Source: Candidatus Hydrogenedens sp.
Lineage (GTDB): Bacteria > Hydrogenedentota > Hydrogenedentia > Hydrogenedentales > Hydrogenedentaceae
Length of the DNA stretch: 64,000 nt
Reading direction: 5' to 3'
NCBI GenBank assembly: GCA_035361075.1
Contig: DAOSBX010000015.1
Coordinates: 1-64,000, forward strand
In this document: in pieces, positions 53,948 to 63,178 of the stretch
Position numbering within the stretch: the first letter of the stretch is position 1
Layout of the letters: each line of letters starts with the position of its first letter
The notes under the pieces: model-generated
The model's input: only the letters and a program-made list of their open reading frames with translations
What the model was told of the DNA's origin: nothing
Databases searched by the model: none
Translations under genes and position numbers: made by a program

Positions 53948-54715
53948 ATGACAGTTGTACTTTCTTGGAATATTAACGGATTCCGTTCCATCTTGAAAAA
54001 AGGATTTATTGAATGGCTTGAAAAAGTATCGCCAGATATTATTTGCTTGCAGGAAACCAAATTAAAACCTTCTGATATAAATGACAATACTCTCCCTATA
54101 CCATCACATTATCACACGTATTGGAGTTGTGCAAAAAAACCCGGTTATAGTGGAACTGCTTTTTTCAGTAAAAATAAACCCATCCAAATAATAGAAATTG
54201 ATGACCCCGACTTTACAAATGAAGGTAGACTCCAAATAGCTGAGTTCAGTAATTTCATTCTCTTCAATTCATACTGGCCTAACAGTCAAGAGGAAAAAAA
54301 ACGACTTCCTTACAAACTTGAATTTATTGATAAATTACAAAAAACACTCCTTAATTTCGTTAAAAAGAAGAGGAAAAATATCCTCGTATGTGGAGACTTT
54401 AATATAGCACACACAGAAATTGACCTTGCCCGACCTAAAGAAAATGAAAATCATGCTGGATACTATCCTGAAGAAAGGGAAGCCATGACAAAATTCTTGA
54501 ATGCAGGTTTTGTAGATACATTTCGGATGTTTTGCAAAGAAGGAGGACATTATACATGGTGGTCGTATCGAACAAATGCCAGAGCTCGGAATATCGGTTG
54601 GAGAATTGACTATCATGTGGTAAATGAAGCATTTAAGAAACAAATTAAACGGTCATGGATATTATCTGATGTTCTCGGCTCTGACCATTGTCCCATAGGT
54701 GTTGAGATTATATAA
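53948..54715 (+). CDS. xth: Exodeoxyribonuclease III (AP endonuclease)
   Basis: A 255-residue exonuclease-endonuclease-phosphatase enzyme that cuts DNA at abasic sites in base excision repair. Motifs: L-S-W-N-I-N-G-F-R-S (5-14), L-Q-E-T-K-L-K (metal Glu, about 35-41), C-G-D-F-N-I-A-H (about 147-154), the I-D-L-A-R-P-K-E-N segment, W-R-I-D-Y (about 226) and G-S-D-H-C-P-I-G (catalytic Asp-His, about 243-250). Length is that of ExoA/XthA. It begins 7 bases after a GGAG and is followed after 14 bases by the ATR-like gene. Confidence 0.94.
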   Translation: MTVVLSWNINGFRSILKKGFIEWLEKVSPDIICLQETKLKPSDINDNTLPIPSHYHTYWSCAKKPGYSGTAFFSKNKPIQIIEIDDPDFTNEGRLQIAEFSNFILFNSYWPNSQEEKKRLPYKLEFIDKLQKTLLNFVKKKRKNILVCGDFNIAHTEIDLARPKENENHAGYYPEEREAMTKFLNAGFVDTFRMFCKEGGHYTWWSYRTNARARNIGWRIDYHVVNEAFKKQIKRSWILSDVLGSDHCPIGVEII

Positions 54716-54729
54716 AAGGTTGGTTTAAT

Positions 54730-55311
54730 ATGAAAAAATCTTACGTTACAACAAAACAAGGAGACAAGGGAAAAACAAAATTACCTGATGGACATTGGGT
54801 TTTAAAGGATTCGGAAATCATTGAATGTCTCGGTTCTTTAGACAGTCTCCGTGTTAACTTATCATATCTTAGATTGCAAATTTTACAATCAGACAATCCA
54901 CATAAAATATTCCTTTCTGAGACACTTTTATGGCTTATTCATTGCTGTTTCATAACTGGAACACAAATATCCGACCCTTCTGGTGTATTAGTTCCATCCA
55001 ACCATCCTCGATTAAGTCAAAAACACTTAAATCAATTAGAACAATGGCAAGCACAATTGGAAGAACAACTTCAATTACCAAGAAAGTTTATTGCATCCGC
55101 TAACAATCCTATTTCTGCTTATGCAGATATAGTAACCACAGTAGCAAGAGAATTTGAACGTAGATTGATTACTTTAAAGAAAAATCAACCCGAGACAATT
55201 AATGAAGTATTTGTACCTTTTTATAATCGTTTGAGTGATTTTTTGTTTATCATTGCACGAATTTTGGATAACGACAATTTCAATACTGTGGACTATACAC
55301 TTATCCAGTAG
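54730..55311 (+). CDS. Divergent PduO/ATR-type cob(I)alamin adenosyltransferase-like protein
   Basis: The 193-residue protein resembles PduO-type ATP:cob(I)alamin adenosyltransferases. The N-terminal ATP loop T-K-Q-G-D-K-G-K-T-K-L (8-18) fits the T-x-x-G-D-x-G-x-T consensus, K-D-S-x-I-I-E-C-L-G-S-L-D (about 27-39) fits the first helix, and V-A-R-E-F-E-R-R (about 138-145) replaces the usual C-R-R-A-E-R. The second region is degenerate (F-I-A-S-A-N-N-P-I-S-A-Y in place of F-I-L-P-G-G), so activity is uncertain. The enzyme would make adenosylcobalamin. No other B12 genes are nearby. It follows xth closely on the same strand. Confidence 0.65.
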   Translation: MKKSYVTTKQGDKGKTKLPDGHWVLKDSEIIECLGSLDSLRVNLSYLRLQILQSDNPHKIFLSETLLWLIHCCFITGTQISDPSGVLVPSNHPRLSQKHLNQLEQWQAQLEEQLQLPRKFIASANNPISAYADIVTTVAREFERRLITLKKNQPETINEVFVPFYNRLSDFLFIIARILDNDNFNTVDYTLIQ

Positions 55312-55322
55312 AAAACCTGTTC

Positions 55323-56162
55323 TTACACCGATGAATTTAATACTTTTTCTACAAAATTTTTCAACCCATTGATATATTTATCTCCCGTTATAATAAACCC
55401 CTCATTATGGTCACCTGTAATCTCCAAAAATTCCTTCTCACATTCCAATAATTCAAATATTTTTTTACCGTGATAATACTTGATAATAGTATCCTGTGGA
55501 CTATGTATAACTAAAACAGGAGATTTAATGTTTTTCACTTTCTTTTTCGTACAAAACTCATTCCTCTTCGCAAACCGCTCTGGAAACCATGAAAAGACAT
55601 CTTTCGCCACATCAATTGTTGAAAGGAACGTACTTTCAAGGATTACCCCCGCACAACCTACCTTCGTCGCTAAATCTGCCGTTACCGCACCACCTAAAGA
55701 ACGGCCAAAAAGAATTATATTCCTTGGTGAATATCCCTTTTTTTCTATTAAATACCTCCACATTGCTAATGCATCGTTACAACATCTCTCTTCTGAAGGT
55801 TTTCCTGTTGACTGACCATATCCACCATAATCATACACTAAAACGCTTAAACCTAACTTGCGAAAAATACCTACCGATTCCAATCGGTCTGCAATATTCC
55901 CTGCATTTCCATGAGAGAAAAGAACAATCCCTTTTGAACCTTCAACAGGGATATACCAACCGTGTGTTTTTCCTTTATCAACAGTAGCAAATATATCTTC
56001 ATATTTCCAGTTATAGTAAGCAGGCGTTCTATAAATATAAGATGTTCTTTGATAAAGTATATTTGGAAAGATATATTTAGCAAATAACGAAAATGTATAC
56101 ATAATAAAAACAATAAATAGTATTATAAATAAATATAAATATTTGTATTTAATCAATTTCAT
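55323..56162 (-). CDS. Alpha/beta hydrolase with N-terminal membrane anchor
   Basis: The 279-residue protein has one N-terminal hydrophobic helix (about 7-30) and an alpha/beta-hydrolase domain of the BEM46/YfhR type. The oxyanion motif is L-F-S-H-G-N-A-G-N (about 84-92), the nucleophile Ser is in F-G-R-S-L-G-G (about 154), the acid is in H-S-P-Q-D-T (about 225) and the His in G-D-H-N-E-G-F (about 256). D-Y-G-G-Y-G-Q-S and the P-S-E-E box are also typical. Its natural substrate is unknown. It lies 20 bases after araD on the same strand, and convergent to the ATR-like gene. Confidence 0.88.
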   Translation of the reverse strand: MKLIKYKYLYLFIILFIVFIMYTFSLFAKYIFPNILYQRTSYIYRTPAYYNWKYEDIFATVDKGKTHGWYIPVEGSKGIVLFSHGNAGNIADRLESVGIFRKLGLSVLVYDYGGYGQSTGKPSEERCCNDALAMWRYLIEKKGYSPRNIILFGRSLGGAVTADLATKVGCAGVILESTFLSTIDVAKDVFSWFPERFAKRNEFCTKKKVKNIKSPVLVIHSPQDTIIKYYHGKKIFELLECEKEFLEITGDHNEGFIITGDKYINGLKNFVEKVLNSSV

Positions 56163-56182
56163 TTAATAAACGATATAAAACA

Positions 56183-56863
56183 TTATTTCTGACCATAATA
56201 CGCATCTTTTCCCCACTTTCGTTCATAATGCTTATTTAAATATTCGTCCTCTAATTTTGTTATATCCCCATTGTTTATCATGACTGTATGGTACGCCATT
56301 TCTGCTAACTGTTCAAGAACAAAGGCTGTTTCAACTGCTTTCTCTACATTTTCTCCCCAGACAAAAGGTCCATGTCCAGGGACAAGAACTGCCTTACATC
56401 TTTCCACACCATGTTGCAAAGTGCATTTCACAACCTGTTCTCCAATAGAAGTTTCGTAATCTTCCGTATTGGGCAATTCAGTTAGTGGAATATCTCCAAA
56501 AAAATAATCTGCATGTGTAGTTCCCAAGCACGGAATTGGTTTTCTTGCTTGTGCCCAACATGTTGCAAAATGGGAATGAGTGTGGACAACTCCACCCACA
56601 TTGGGGATATTTCTATATATAGCCAGATGAATAGGCAAATCCACAGATGGTTTTAAATCCCCTTCAATAGTTTTTCCTTCCATATCCACAACAACCATAT
56701 CCCTCACTTTTAATTTATAATACGGCACACCACTTGGCTTGATTACTACCAAATTACGTTCCCTATCTATTCCGCTGGCATTGCCCCATGTTAAAATGAC
56801 AAGTTTTTCCTGAACCAATTGCAAATTTGCTTCAAATACTTCCTTTTTTAATCGTTCTAACAT
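56183..56863 (-). CDS. araD: L-ribulose-5-phosphate 4-epimerase (class II aldolase family)
   Basis: ATG 56863 follows AAAGGAAA and gives 226 residues; the frame extends back to 56905 inside the dus gene. The protein opens M-L-E-R-L-K-K-E-V-F-E-A-N and has L-T-W-G-N-A-S-G-I-D (about 27-36), I-K-P-S-G-V-P-Y, the zinc ligands in V-V-H-T-H-S-H-F-A (about 93-101) and the third His in the P-G-H-G-P-F-V-W-G region (about 169). D-L-P-I-H-L-A-I-Y marks AraD rather than fuculose aldolase. It interconverts L-ribulose-5-P and D-xylulose-5-P. No araA or araB is present, so the pathway link is open. Confidence 0.92.
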   Translation of the reverse strand: MLERLKKEVFEANLQLVQEKLVILTWGNASGIDRERNLVVIKPSGVPYYKLKVRDMVVVDMEGKTIEGDLKPSVDLPIHLAIYRNIPNVGGVVHTHSHFATCWAQARKPIPCLGTTHADYFFGDIPLTELPNTEDYETSIGEQVVKCTLQHGVERCKAVLVPGHGPFVWGENVEKAVETAFVLEQLAEMAYHTVMINNGDITKLEDEYLNKHYERKWGKDAYYGQK

Positions 56864-56873
56864 AACATTTCCT

Positions 56874-57872
56874 TTATTCATTTGTATCAGAAAGAACCAT
56901 ACCACTGGCCTTCTCTGGATTTTCCATAACTGATATTAATACGTCTTCTATTTTTTGTGCATCTTTAAGATTCATAATTTCTGTGCGTATTTTTCCTATA
57001 TAAGGATAACCATGCAAATAGCCATTATAAAACTTTCTAAATATGGGAACACCTCTTTGTTCACCATAATACTCAATATGTTTTCTAAAATGTATCAGGC
57101 ACCACTGTATTCGTTCTTTAATATTTGGTTCTGGCAAATATTCTCCTTTTTTCAAATACAATTTACATCGTTTAAATAAAAAGGGATTACCAATAGCAGC
57201 CCTTCCTATCATAACTCCATCCGCACCTAATTCGAAGCATTTTTCAACATCCTGTGGAGTTTTTATATCTCCATTAGCAACAAAAGGAATTCTCGTTCTT
57301 TCTTTTATTTTAGGTATCCAGGACCAATCCACATCCCCCTTTAACCCTTGTTGTCTCGTCCTTAAATGTACTGTAATAAAATCAATACCTATTGTATAAG
57401 CAATTTCTAAAACATCAAAGATATTAATATTACTATCATCCCAACCCAACCGTGTTTTTAAGGTAACAGGCAATCCCGTATTTGACTTTACCTCAGACAA
57501 AACCCGTTTTAATTTTTTTAGGTCTTTTAACAATCCTGCACCATCTCCCCTATTTACTATCTTTTTTACCCAACAACCTGCATTAATATCTATAAAATCT
57601 GGATTAAAACTTTCGGCGGTTCTGGTCGCATTTGCCATTGATGATTCCGCATTACCGTATAACTGAATACCTATAGGTCTTTCCTGTTCACTAAAGTTCA
57701 TTTTTTTCAATGACCTATCCACATTGCGGATAACTGCTTCTGCACTTACAAATTCAGTAATAACAACATCAGCACCCCATTCTTTGCAAATATTACGAAA
57801 GGGATAATCGGTTATATCATCCATAGGTGCAAGAAACAACGGCTTTTCTATTTCATACTTTCCAATTTTCAT
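56874..57872 (-). CDS. dus: tRNA-dihydrouridine synthase (DusB-like)
   Basis: The 332-residue flavoprotein reduces specific uridines in tRNA. It has the FMN-binding TIM barrel with L-F-L-A-P-M-D-D-I-T-D-Y-P-F-R (about 13-27), I-Q-L-Y-G-N (about 71-76), the catalytic Cys in D-I-N-A-G-C-W-V-K-K (about 94-103), K-T-R-L-G-W-D (about 145-151), N-G-D-I (about 199) and G-A-D-G-V-M-I-G-R-A-A-I-G-N-P (about 216-230). In most DusB proteins Pro follows the catalytic Cys (G-C-P-V); here it is Trp, an uncommon variant that keeps the Cys. It sits between thiC and araD, 10 bases from each. Confidence 0.9.
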   Translation of the reverse strand: MKIGKYEIEKPLFLAPMDDITDYPFRNICKEWGADVVITEFVSAEAVIRNVDRSLKKMNFSEQERPIGIQLYGNAESSMANATRTAESFNPDFIDINAGCWVKKIVNRGDGAGLLKDLKKLKRVLSEVKSNTGLPVTLKTRLGWDDSNINIFDVLEIAYTIGIDFITVHLRTRQQGLKGDVDWSWIPKIKERTRIPFVANGDIKTPQDVEKCFELGADGVMIGRAAIGNPFLFKRCKLYLKKGEYLPEPNIKERIQWCLIHFRKHIEYYGEQRGVPIFRKFYNGYLHGYPYIGKIRTEIMNLKDAQKIEDVLISVMENPEKASGMVLSDTNE

Positions 57873-57882
57873 TTTATTAACT

Positions 57883-59586
57883 CTACTCGTCTGTTTTAGA
57901 AAGTTTCATTGCACAAAACTTAGGTCCACACATGGTGCAATAGTTTTGATTTATTTTATCTCCCCCGTTCTCCTTGATACACGGATTACTTTCCATAAAC
58001 ATTCTTAATGACTTTTCAGGGTCTAATGCAAGAGCAAACTGGTCTTCCCATGAAAATTTAACTCTTGCCAATGCCATAAGACAATCTCGAAGCAAAGCGG
58101 AAGGCAAACCTTTGGCAATATCTGAGGCATGAGCCGATATTCTATATGTAATTACCCCTTCCCTTACATCATCCCTATCTGGCAATCCGATATGTTCTTT
58201 CGGCGTTACATAACATAACATTGCAGTCCCTGCAGAACCAATAAGCGTAGCACCGATAGCAGAACTAATATGGTCATAACCTGTCGCAATATCAGTTACC
58301 ACTGGACCTAATGTATAAAATGGAGCAGAATTGCACCAGTCTTTTTGAATATTAATATTCTCCAGAATTTTATTCATAGGAATATGTCCTGGTCCTTCGT
58401 GCATTACCTGCACATCAAACTTTTCTGCTCTTTTTGCAAGTTCGCTCTGAACCTTCAACTCCGCAAATTGTGCCTCATCGTTTGCATCATAAATACACCC
58501 AGGTCTCAAACCGTCACCTATTGAGACTGCTACATCATAGGTAGATAAAATCTCACAAATTTCATCCCAATGGGTATATGTAAAATTTTGTTGTTTATGT
58601 ACCTTCATCCACCGTGCAATAATTGCACCCCCACGACTAACAATTCCTGCAAGTCGTTTTCCTACTAATGGCAAATGTTCTTCCAATAACCCTGCATGTA
58701 TCGTAACATAATCTACCCCCTGCTCTGCTTGTTGAATTAGGACATCACGATACAATTCCCATGTAATATTTTCAGGTTTCCCTTCTACTTTCTCCAGTGC
58801 TTCATAAATTGGCACCGTCCCTATAGGAACAGGTGAATTTCGAATTATCGCTTCCCTAATAGACTCAATTCCTTCACCTGTGCTCAAATCCATAACAGTA
58901 TCAGCACCACACATCACCGCCCAAATCATCTTTTCAACTTCCTCCTTCATTCCGCTTCGAATAGATGAATTGCCTATATTAGCATTAATTTTTGTTCGTA
59001 ACCCCTGTCCAATTCCCATAGGTTCCAATTCAAGGTGATTAATATTTGCGGGGATAATAATTTTCCCTTCTGCCACTTGTTGACAAACCCATTCTGGAGA
59101 AATGATTGCCTTCTCTATAATTTCCTCTGCCCTTTCTTTCCATAACCATTCAATCCACATTTTGTTTTGTGTTATCTCAATACTTTCCCGATACGCCACA
59201 TATTCCATCTCAGGAGTAATAATGCCTTTCTTTGCATAGTACCGTTGAGTTACCCGTTTCCCATGTTTCGCCTTTCGTATTGTTTTATTTCCTTTTTGAA
59301 ATGTTTGTATTTCTCCCCTCAAACTTACCCATCTATCCCTTACTTTTATTATCCCTTTTTGAAAATCACCCGAATCTTCTGTATTCTTATAAGGTCCTGA
59401 TGTGTCATAAATATAGTATTCAGGTATCTGTGACAAATCATTCCTTTTCATTTCTTCCGAAATAATACGTTCACTAATTTTTATTTTCTTAACAGGTATT
59501 AAAAAATTAAACACCTTCCCTTCTATATTGACATAATCCTTTTGGATTTTAGATTTTAAAATACTATTTTCAATAAACTTCTTCAT
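57883..59586 (-). CDS. thiC: Phosphomethylpyrimidine synthase ThiC
   Basis: The 567-residue radical SAM enzyme converts aminoimidazole ribotide to hydroxymethylpyrimidine phosphate for thiamine. The (beta/alpha)8 core carries [44 protein letters not shown] and E-G-P-G-H-I-P-M-N. The C-terminal cluster motif C-T-M-C-G-P-K-F-C (C-x2-C-x4-C) is complete. Only 69 bases separate it from valS upstream, too few for a full TPP riboswitch. A TATAAT in that gap could be a weak internal promoter. Confidence 0.95.
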   Translation of the reverse strand: MKKFIENSILKSKIQKDYVNIEGKVFNFLIPVKKIKISERIISEEMKRNDLSQIPEYYIYDTSGPYKNTEDSGDFQKGIIKVRDRWVSLRGEIQTFQKGNKTIRKAKHGKRVTQRYYAKKGIITPEMEYVAYRESIEITQNKMWIEWLWKERAEEIIEKAIISPEWVCQQVAEGKIIIPANINHLELEPMGIGQGLRTKINANIGNSSIRSGMKEEVEKMIWAVMCGADTVMDLSTGEGIESIREAIIRNSPVPIGTVPIYEALEKVEGKPENITWELYRDVLIQQAEQGVDYVTIHAGLLEEHLPLVGKRLAGIVSRGGAIIARWMKVHKQQNFTYTHWDEICEILSTYDVAVSIGDGLRPGCIYDANDEAQFAELKVQSELAKRAEKFDVQVMHEGPGHIPMNKILENINIQKDWCNSAPFYTLGPVVTDIATGYDHISSAIGATLIGSAGTAMLCYVTPKEHIGLPDRDDVREGVITYRISAHASDIAKGLPSALLRDCLMALARVKFSWEDQFALALDPEKSLRMFMESNPCIKENGGDKINQNYCTMCGPKFCAMKLSKTDE

Positions 59587-59655
59587 TTCCTTACCTAAAT
59601 AACAATTAGATAAAACCCTATTCTTATTATATCATCTTAAAATTGGGATATTGTC

Positions 59656-62274
59656 TTAGATATGAACAAGAACTTCTATCTTCTCATTCCCTTCGATAAT
59701 ATTGCATTCATTTACATGAAGCATCGCAACAACATCTTTTAGTAATATTTGACATACTTTATTCATTGCTGATGGACACTTAACTTCTATCTTTGTAACA
59801 GGTGCCGCTAAACTTATATTCGCATCGGCTTTCGCTTTTCTAATAGGATTAATTAGAGAAATAAGAACCTCATATAATTCTGGATATGGAGTAGTAGGTA
59901 CTCCATCAAATTCTTTCACAGATGGCCATGGACTTTTATGAATAGAACTTGCCATATCTTTATCATTCGAGTATTCCCAACTCCAGACCTCTTCAGTTAT
60001 ATAGGGCAAATATGGAGCAAACAAACGAATAACAGCACGATGTATAAGTCGCAACGCACTACATGCAGAAATTCGTTCATCGCTTAATTCTGCCTGATAT
60101 ACACGAGGCTTTATAATTTCCAAATAATTATCACAAAAAACACTCCAGAAAAATTCTTCTGTCAACATTAAGGCTTGAGCATAATCAAATTCTTCAAAAC
60201 TGGTTGTTGCCCTTTGAATACACACTTTCAATTCATTTATAACAGCAATATCTATTGGGTTTTGGATAGATTCTTTCTTAAGCAACCCCCTATCCACATT
60301 TTGGAGTTGCATAATTGCAAATTTACTTGCATTAAATAATTTTGTGCATAATTTCCTACCCACCTTAAAAGCCTGTTCATCATAAGCAGTATCCACCCCC
60401 AATCGGGCTTTAGCTGACCAATACCGAACACTATCAGCTCCATGTTGTTCAATCAGTGGTTCAGGAGTTACTACATTCCCATGACTCTTTGACATTTTTT
60501 TACGGTCAGGGTCTAATATCCAACCACTCAAAACAACATTCTTCCATGGGATATCGCCATCATGAAGATATGCTTTTACGATTGTATAAAACGCCCATGT
60601 GCGAATAATATCATGGGCTTGTGGACGTATGTCCATTGGAAACAATTTTTTATGTCGTTCTGGATTTAAAAACCAATGCGTTGCTATCTGTGGTGTAAGC
60701 GAACTTGTTGCCCATGTATCTAAGACGTCTGGTTCTCCTGTAAAACCATTCCGCTTATCTCTTTGTTCTTCCGTATAACCAGAAGGGACATCTGACAATG
60801 GGTCAATTGGCAAATCTTTTATTTCAGGTATAATTGGCTTACTATATACTATTTCTCCATCTTCATTTATCGGATACCATACGGGAATAGGAACACCAAA
60901 AAATCTCTGCCTGCTCAAACACCAATCCTGATTTAATCCTTCGACCCAGTGTTCATACCGTTTGTACATATAATCAGGATGCCATTTTATTTTTTTACCT
61001 TGCTCAATAAGTGCCTCTTTTTTATCGATGATTCGGGTATACCACTGCCGTGTCGGAACAATTTCTAAAGGTCGGTCACCTTTTTCAAAGAAACGAACCG
61101 CATGGGTAATCTGCGTTTCGGGACGGTCAATTATACCCTCTATTTGATTCGCAATTTCTACAATAATCTTCTTGGCATTTCCCGTATATAGTCCTTGCAT
61201 TCTGGAATAAACTTCATTGGCTTTTTGTGGATTCTTTGAAGGAACAATCAGATGCCCTGTATTCGAAGAAGTCTTCGTTTTTTCATCAATATCTACAAAC
61301 TCAATATGCAACAAAGTTCCATTCCTCGCCACAATTTGTCGCAGAGGCAAATTAAATTGTTTCCACCACTCCACATCTGTCTGGTCACCAAAAGTACATA
61401 CCATAACAACCCCCGTTCCCTTCTCTGGCTCCGCTTTTTCATCTGCCATAATAGGAACAGGAACATGAAACAATGGTGTTAAAATTGTTCTCCCTATGTA
61501 TTTGTTATACCTCTCATCGTTTGGATGAACTAAAACCGCTACACACGCCGGAAGTAATTCCGGTCGTGTAGTTGCTATCACAAGATATTCATCACTATCA
61601 GGAAAAGGGAATCGAAAGTAGTAAAAAGCAGAAGCAACTTCCTTATCTACAAGTTCCGCTTGAGCAATAGCAGTTTGATAATCTACATCCCATAAAACAG
61701 GCCTTTCTTCCTGATATATCTCCCCTTTTTTATAAAGTTCAATAAAACTCGCCTGAGAAATTAAACGGCAATGTCGGTCAATCGTTGCGTATTCAAGGTC
61801 CCAGTCATAGCTCATTCCGAGTCGTGTCCATAAGTTCCGAAATGCCTTTTCATCTTCAACAATAACTTGGTCACACAACTCAATAAAATTTTTACGACTT
61901 ACGGGTAGAGGTGGTGTTCCCTTTTTACCAGGGGATACTTTAAGGTTAGGGTCATAAGACATCGAAGGTTCGCAACGAACATTAAGGTAATTTTGCACTC
62001 GTCTTTCTGTTGGCAATCCATTATCATCCCACCCTATCGGGAAGAATATATTTTTACCTTTCATTCTTTGATACCGAACAATAAAATCTTGATGGGAATA
62101 ACTAAACATATGCCCTACATGCAAAGAACCGCTCACAGTTGGGGGAGGCGTATCTACAACAAAAGTCTGTTCACGTGTTTTTGAAGGGTCCCAACAATAT
62201 ATCCCCGTCTCTTTCCATGTCTTTATCCAGTTTTCTTCAATTCTCTTTACATCATAATTTTTAGGTAAATCCAT
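59656..62274 (-). CDS. valS: Valyl-tRNA synthetase
   Basis: The 872-residue class I synthetase charges tRNA-Val. The HIGH motif is in T-V-S-G-S-L-H-V-G-H (about 45-54), followed by G-W-D-D-N-G-L-P-T-E-R-R-V-Q (about 82-95), which is characteristic of ValRS. The CP1 editing domain has T-T-R-P-E-L-L-P-A-C-V-A-V. K-K-M-S-K-S-H-G-N-V (about 594-603) is the KMSKS loop. A shortened C-terminal region lacks the long coiled coil of E. coli ValS, and G-W-D-D-N-G-L-P-T-E places it nearer the archaeal-type ValRS seen in some bacteria. It leads the minus-strand cluster valS-thiC-dus-araD-hydrolase. Confidence 0.94.
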   Translation of the reverse strand: MDLPKNYDVKRIEENWIKTWKETGIYCWDPSKTREQTFVVDTPPPTVSGSLHVGHMFSYSHQDFIVRYQRMKGKNIFFPIGWDDNGLPTERRVQNYLNVRCEPSMSYDPNLKVSPGKKGTPPLPVSRKNFIELCDQVIVEDEKAFRNLWTRLGMSYDWDLEYATIDRHCRLISQASFIELYKKGEIYQEERPVLWDVDYQTAIAQAELVDKEVASAFYYFRFPFPDSDEYLVIATTRPELLPACVAVLVHPNDERYNKYIGRTILTPLFHVPVPIMADEKAEPEKGTGVVMVCTFGDQTDVEWWKQFNLPLRQIVARNGTLLHIEFVDIDEKTKTSSNTGHLIVPSKNPQKANEVYSRMQGLYTGNAKKIIVEIANQIEGIIDRPETQITHAVRFFEKGDRPLEIVPTRQWYTRIIDKKEALIEQGKKIKWHPDYMYKRYEHWVEGLNQDWCLSRQRFFGVPIPVWYPINEDGEIVYSKPIIPEIKDLPIDPLSDVPSGYTEEQRDKRNGFTGEPDVLDTWATSSLTPQIATHWFLNPERHKKLFPMDIRPQAHDIIRTWAFYTIVKAYLHDGDIPWKNVVLSGWILDPDRKKMSKSHGNVVTPEPLIEQHGADSVRYWSAKARLGVDTAYDEQAFKVGRKLCTKLFNASKFAIMQLQNVDRGLLKKESIQNPIDIAVINELKVCIQRATTSFEEFDYAQALMLTEEFFWSVFCDNYLEIIKPRVYQAELSDERISACSALRLIHRAVIRLFAPYLPYITEEVWSWEYSNDKDMASSIHKSPWPSVKEFDGVPTTPYPELYEVLISLINPIRKAKADANISLAAPVTKIEVKCPSAMNKVCQILLKDVVAMLHVNECNIIEGNEKIEVLVHI

Positions 62275-62425
62275 AATCCTAAACCTTCTTTTAAAAAAAT
62301 CCTTAGTCTGTGTGCTTTATTTCCATTAATAATACTAATAAGGGAGATTTTCAAGGATTGATAAATAGTATACAATATTCAACATAAATTGGGAAAATTA
62401 TTCAAAAATACGATGTTGAAATAAA

Positions 62426-63085
62426 TCAAAAAATATTAAAACCTGTCAGCCCATAGGCAAGTAAAAATCCTGCGATATGTTGCAACGGTGGAGATATTAT
62501 TCTTGAGCCCAACGTTATCGCTATAATTAATCCAAAGGGTCCCATTTGTTGTAAAAATCTTTGTCCTTCAGGGGGCAAAAAATAATTCAATACATGGTGT
62601 CCATCTAAAGGTGGTAATGGAATACAATTAAAAAGAAGTAAGACAAGATTTATCATTACTATAGAAATAGATACTAAACAGGCAGGAGATGTAAACATCT
62701 CTTCAGGAGTTGTAATACCGTTTATAATCACAGTTAATCTCAAAACAAACGTAAAAACCAAAGCCAACAAAAGATTCGCAGTAGGACCAGCCATTGCTAC
62801 AAAAACCTGATGCACTCTTGGATTACGCAAATTACGAACATTAACAGGAACTGGCTTTGCCCAACCAAATAGAAATGGAAACTGGGTTATCATCATTAAT
62901 AATGGCAAAATAAACGTCCCTAACGGGTCTGCATGTTTTATCGGATTTAAAGTCAGCCTTCCCAACATACGAGCAGTATGGTCGCCAAACCTATCCGCAG
63001 CCGCCGCATGTGCCGCTTCATGCGCCGAAAGGCAAAATAATAAACATATATACTGAACTAATATGTGTAATAATCTTTCAGCCAC
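62426..63085 (-). CDS. Site-2 protease family (M50) membrane metallopeptidase
   Basis: The 219-residue protein has about five transmembrane helices. The zinc motif is H-E-A-A-H (22-26) in the first helix and the second ligand motif is in P-L-P-P-L-D-G-H-H (about 165-173). N-P-I-K-H-A-D-P-L-G-T (about 47-57) and W-A-K-P-V-P-V-N are diagnostic of the short YwhC/Rip-like M50B branch, which lacks PDZ domains. Such enzymes cut transmembrane peptides; the substrate is unknown. Isolated: upstream genes point away and valS lies 151 bases downstream on the same strand. Confidence 0.9.
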   Translation of the reverse strand: MAERLLHILVQYICLLFCLSAHEAAHAAAADRFGDHTARMLGRLTLNPIKHADPLGTFILPLLMMITQFPFLFGWAKPVPVNVRNLRNPRVHQVFVAMAGPTANLLLALVFTFVLRLTVIINGITTPEEMFTSPACLVSISIVMINLVLLLFNCIPLPPLDGHHVLNYFLPPEGQRFLQQMGPFGLIIAITLGSRIISPPLQHIAGFLLAYGLTGFNIF

Positions 63086-63178
63086 CTTGCTTCTCTCTTA
63101 TGAATTTGAGTAAGTATACTTCATATAATAAGACATTTCAAAGTAGAATATTGTTTCTAAGAGTTGCACTTTATTTTT

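Noticed and set aside
59587..59655. Possible TPP riboswitch ahead of thiC
   Set aside because: The interval is only 69 bases and lacks the conserved CUGAGA and related THI-box elements.
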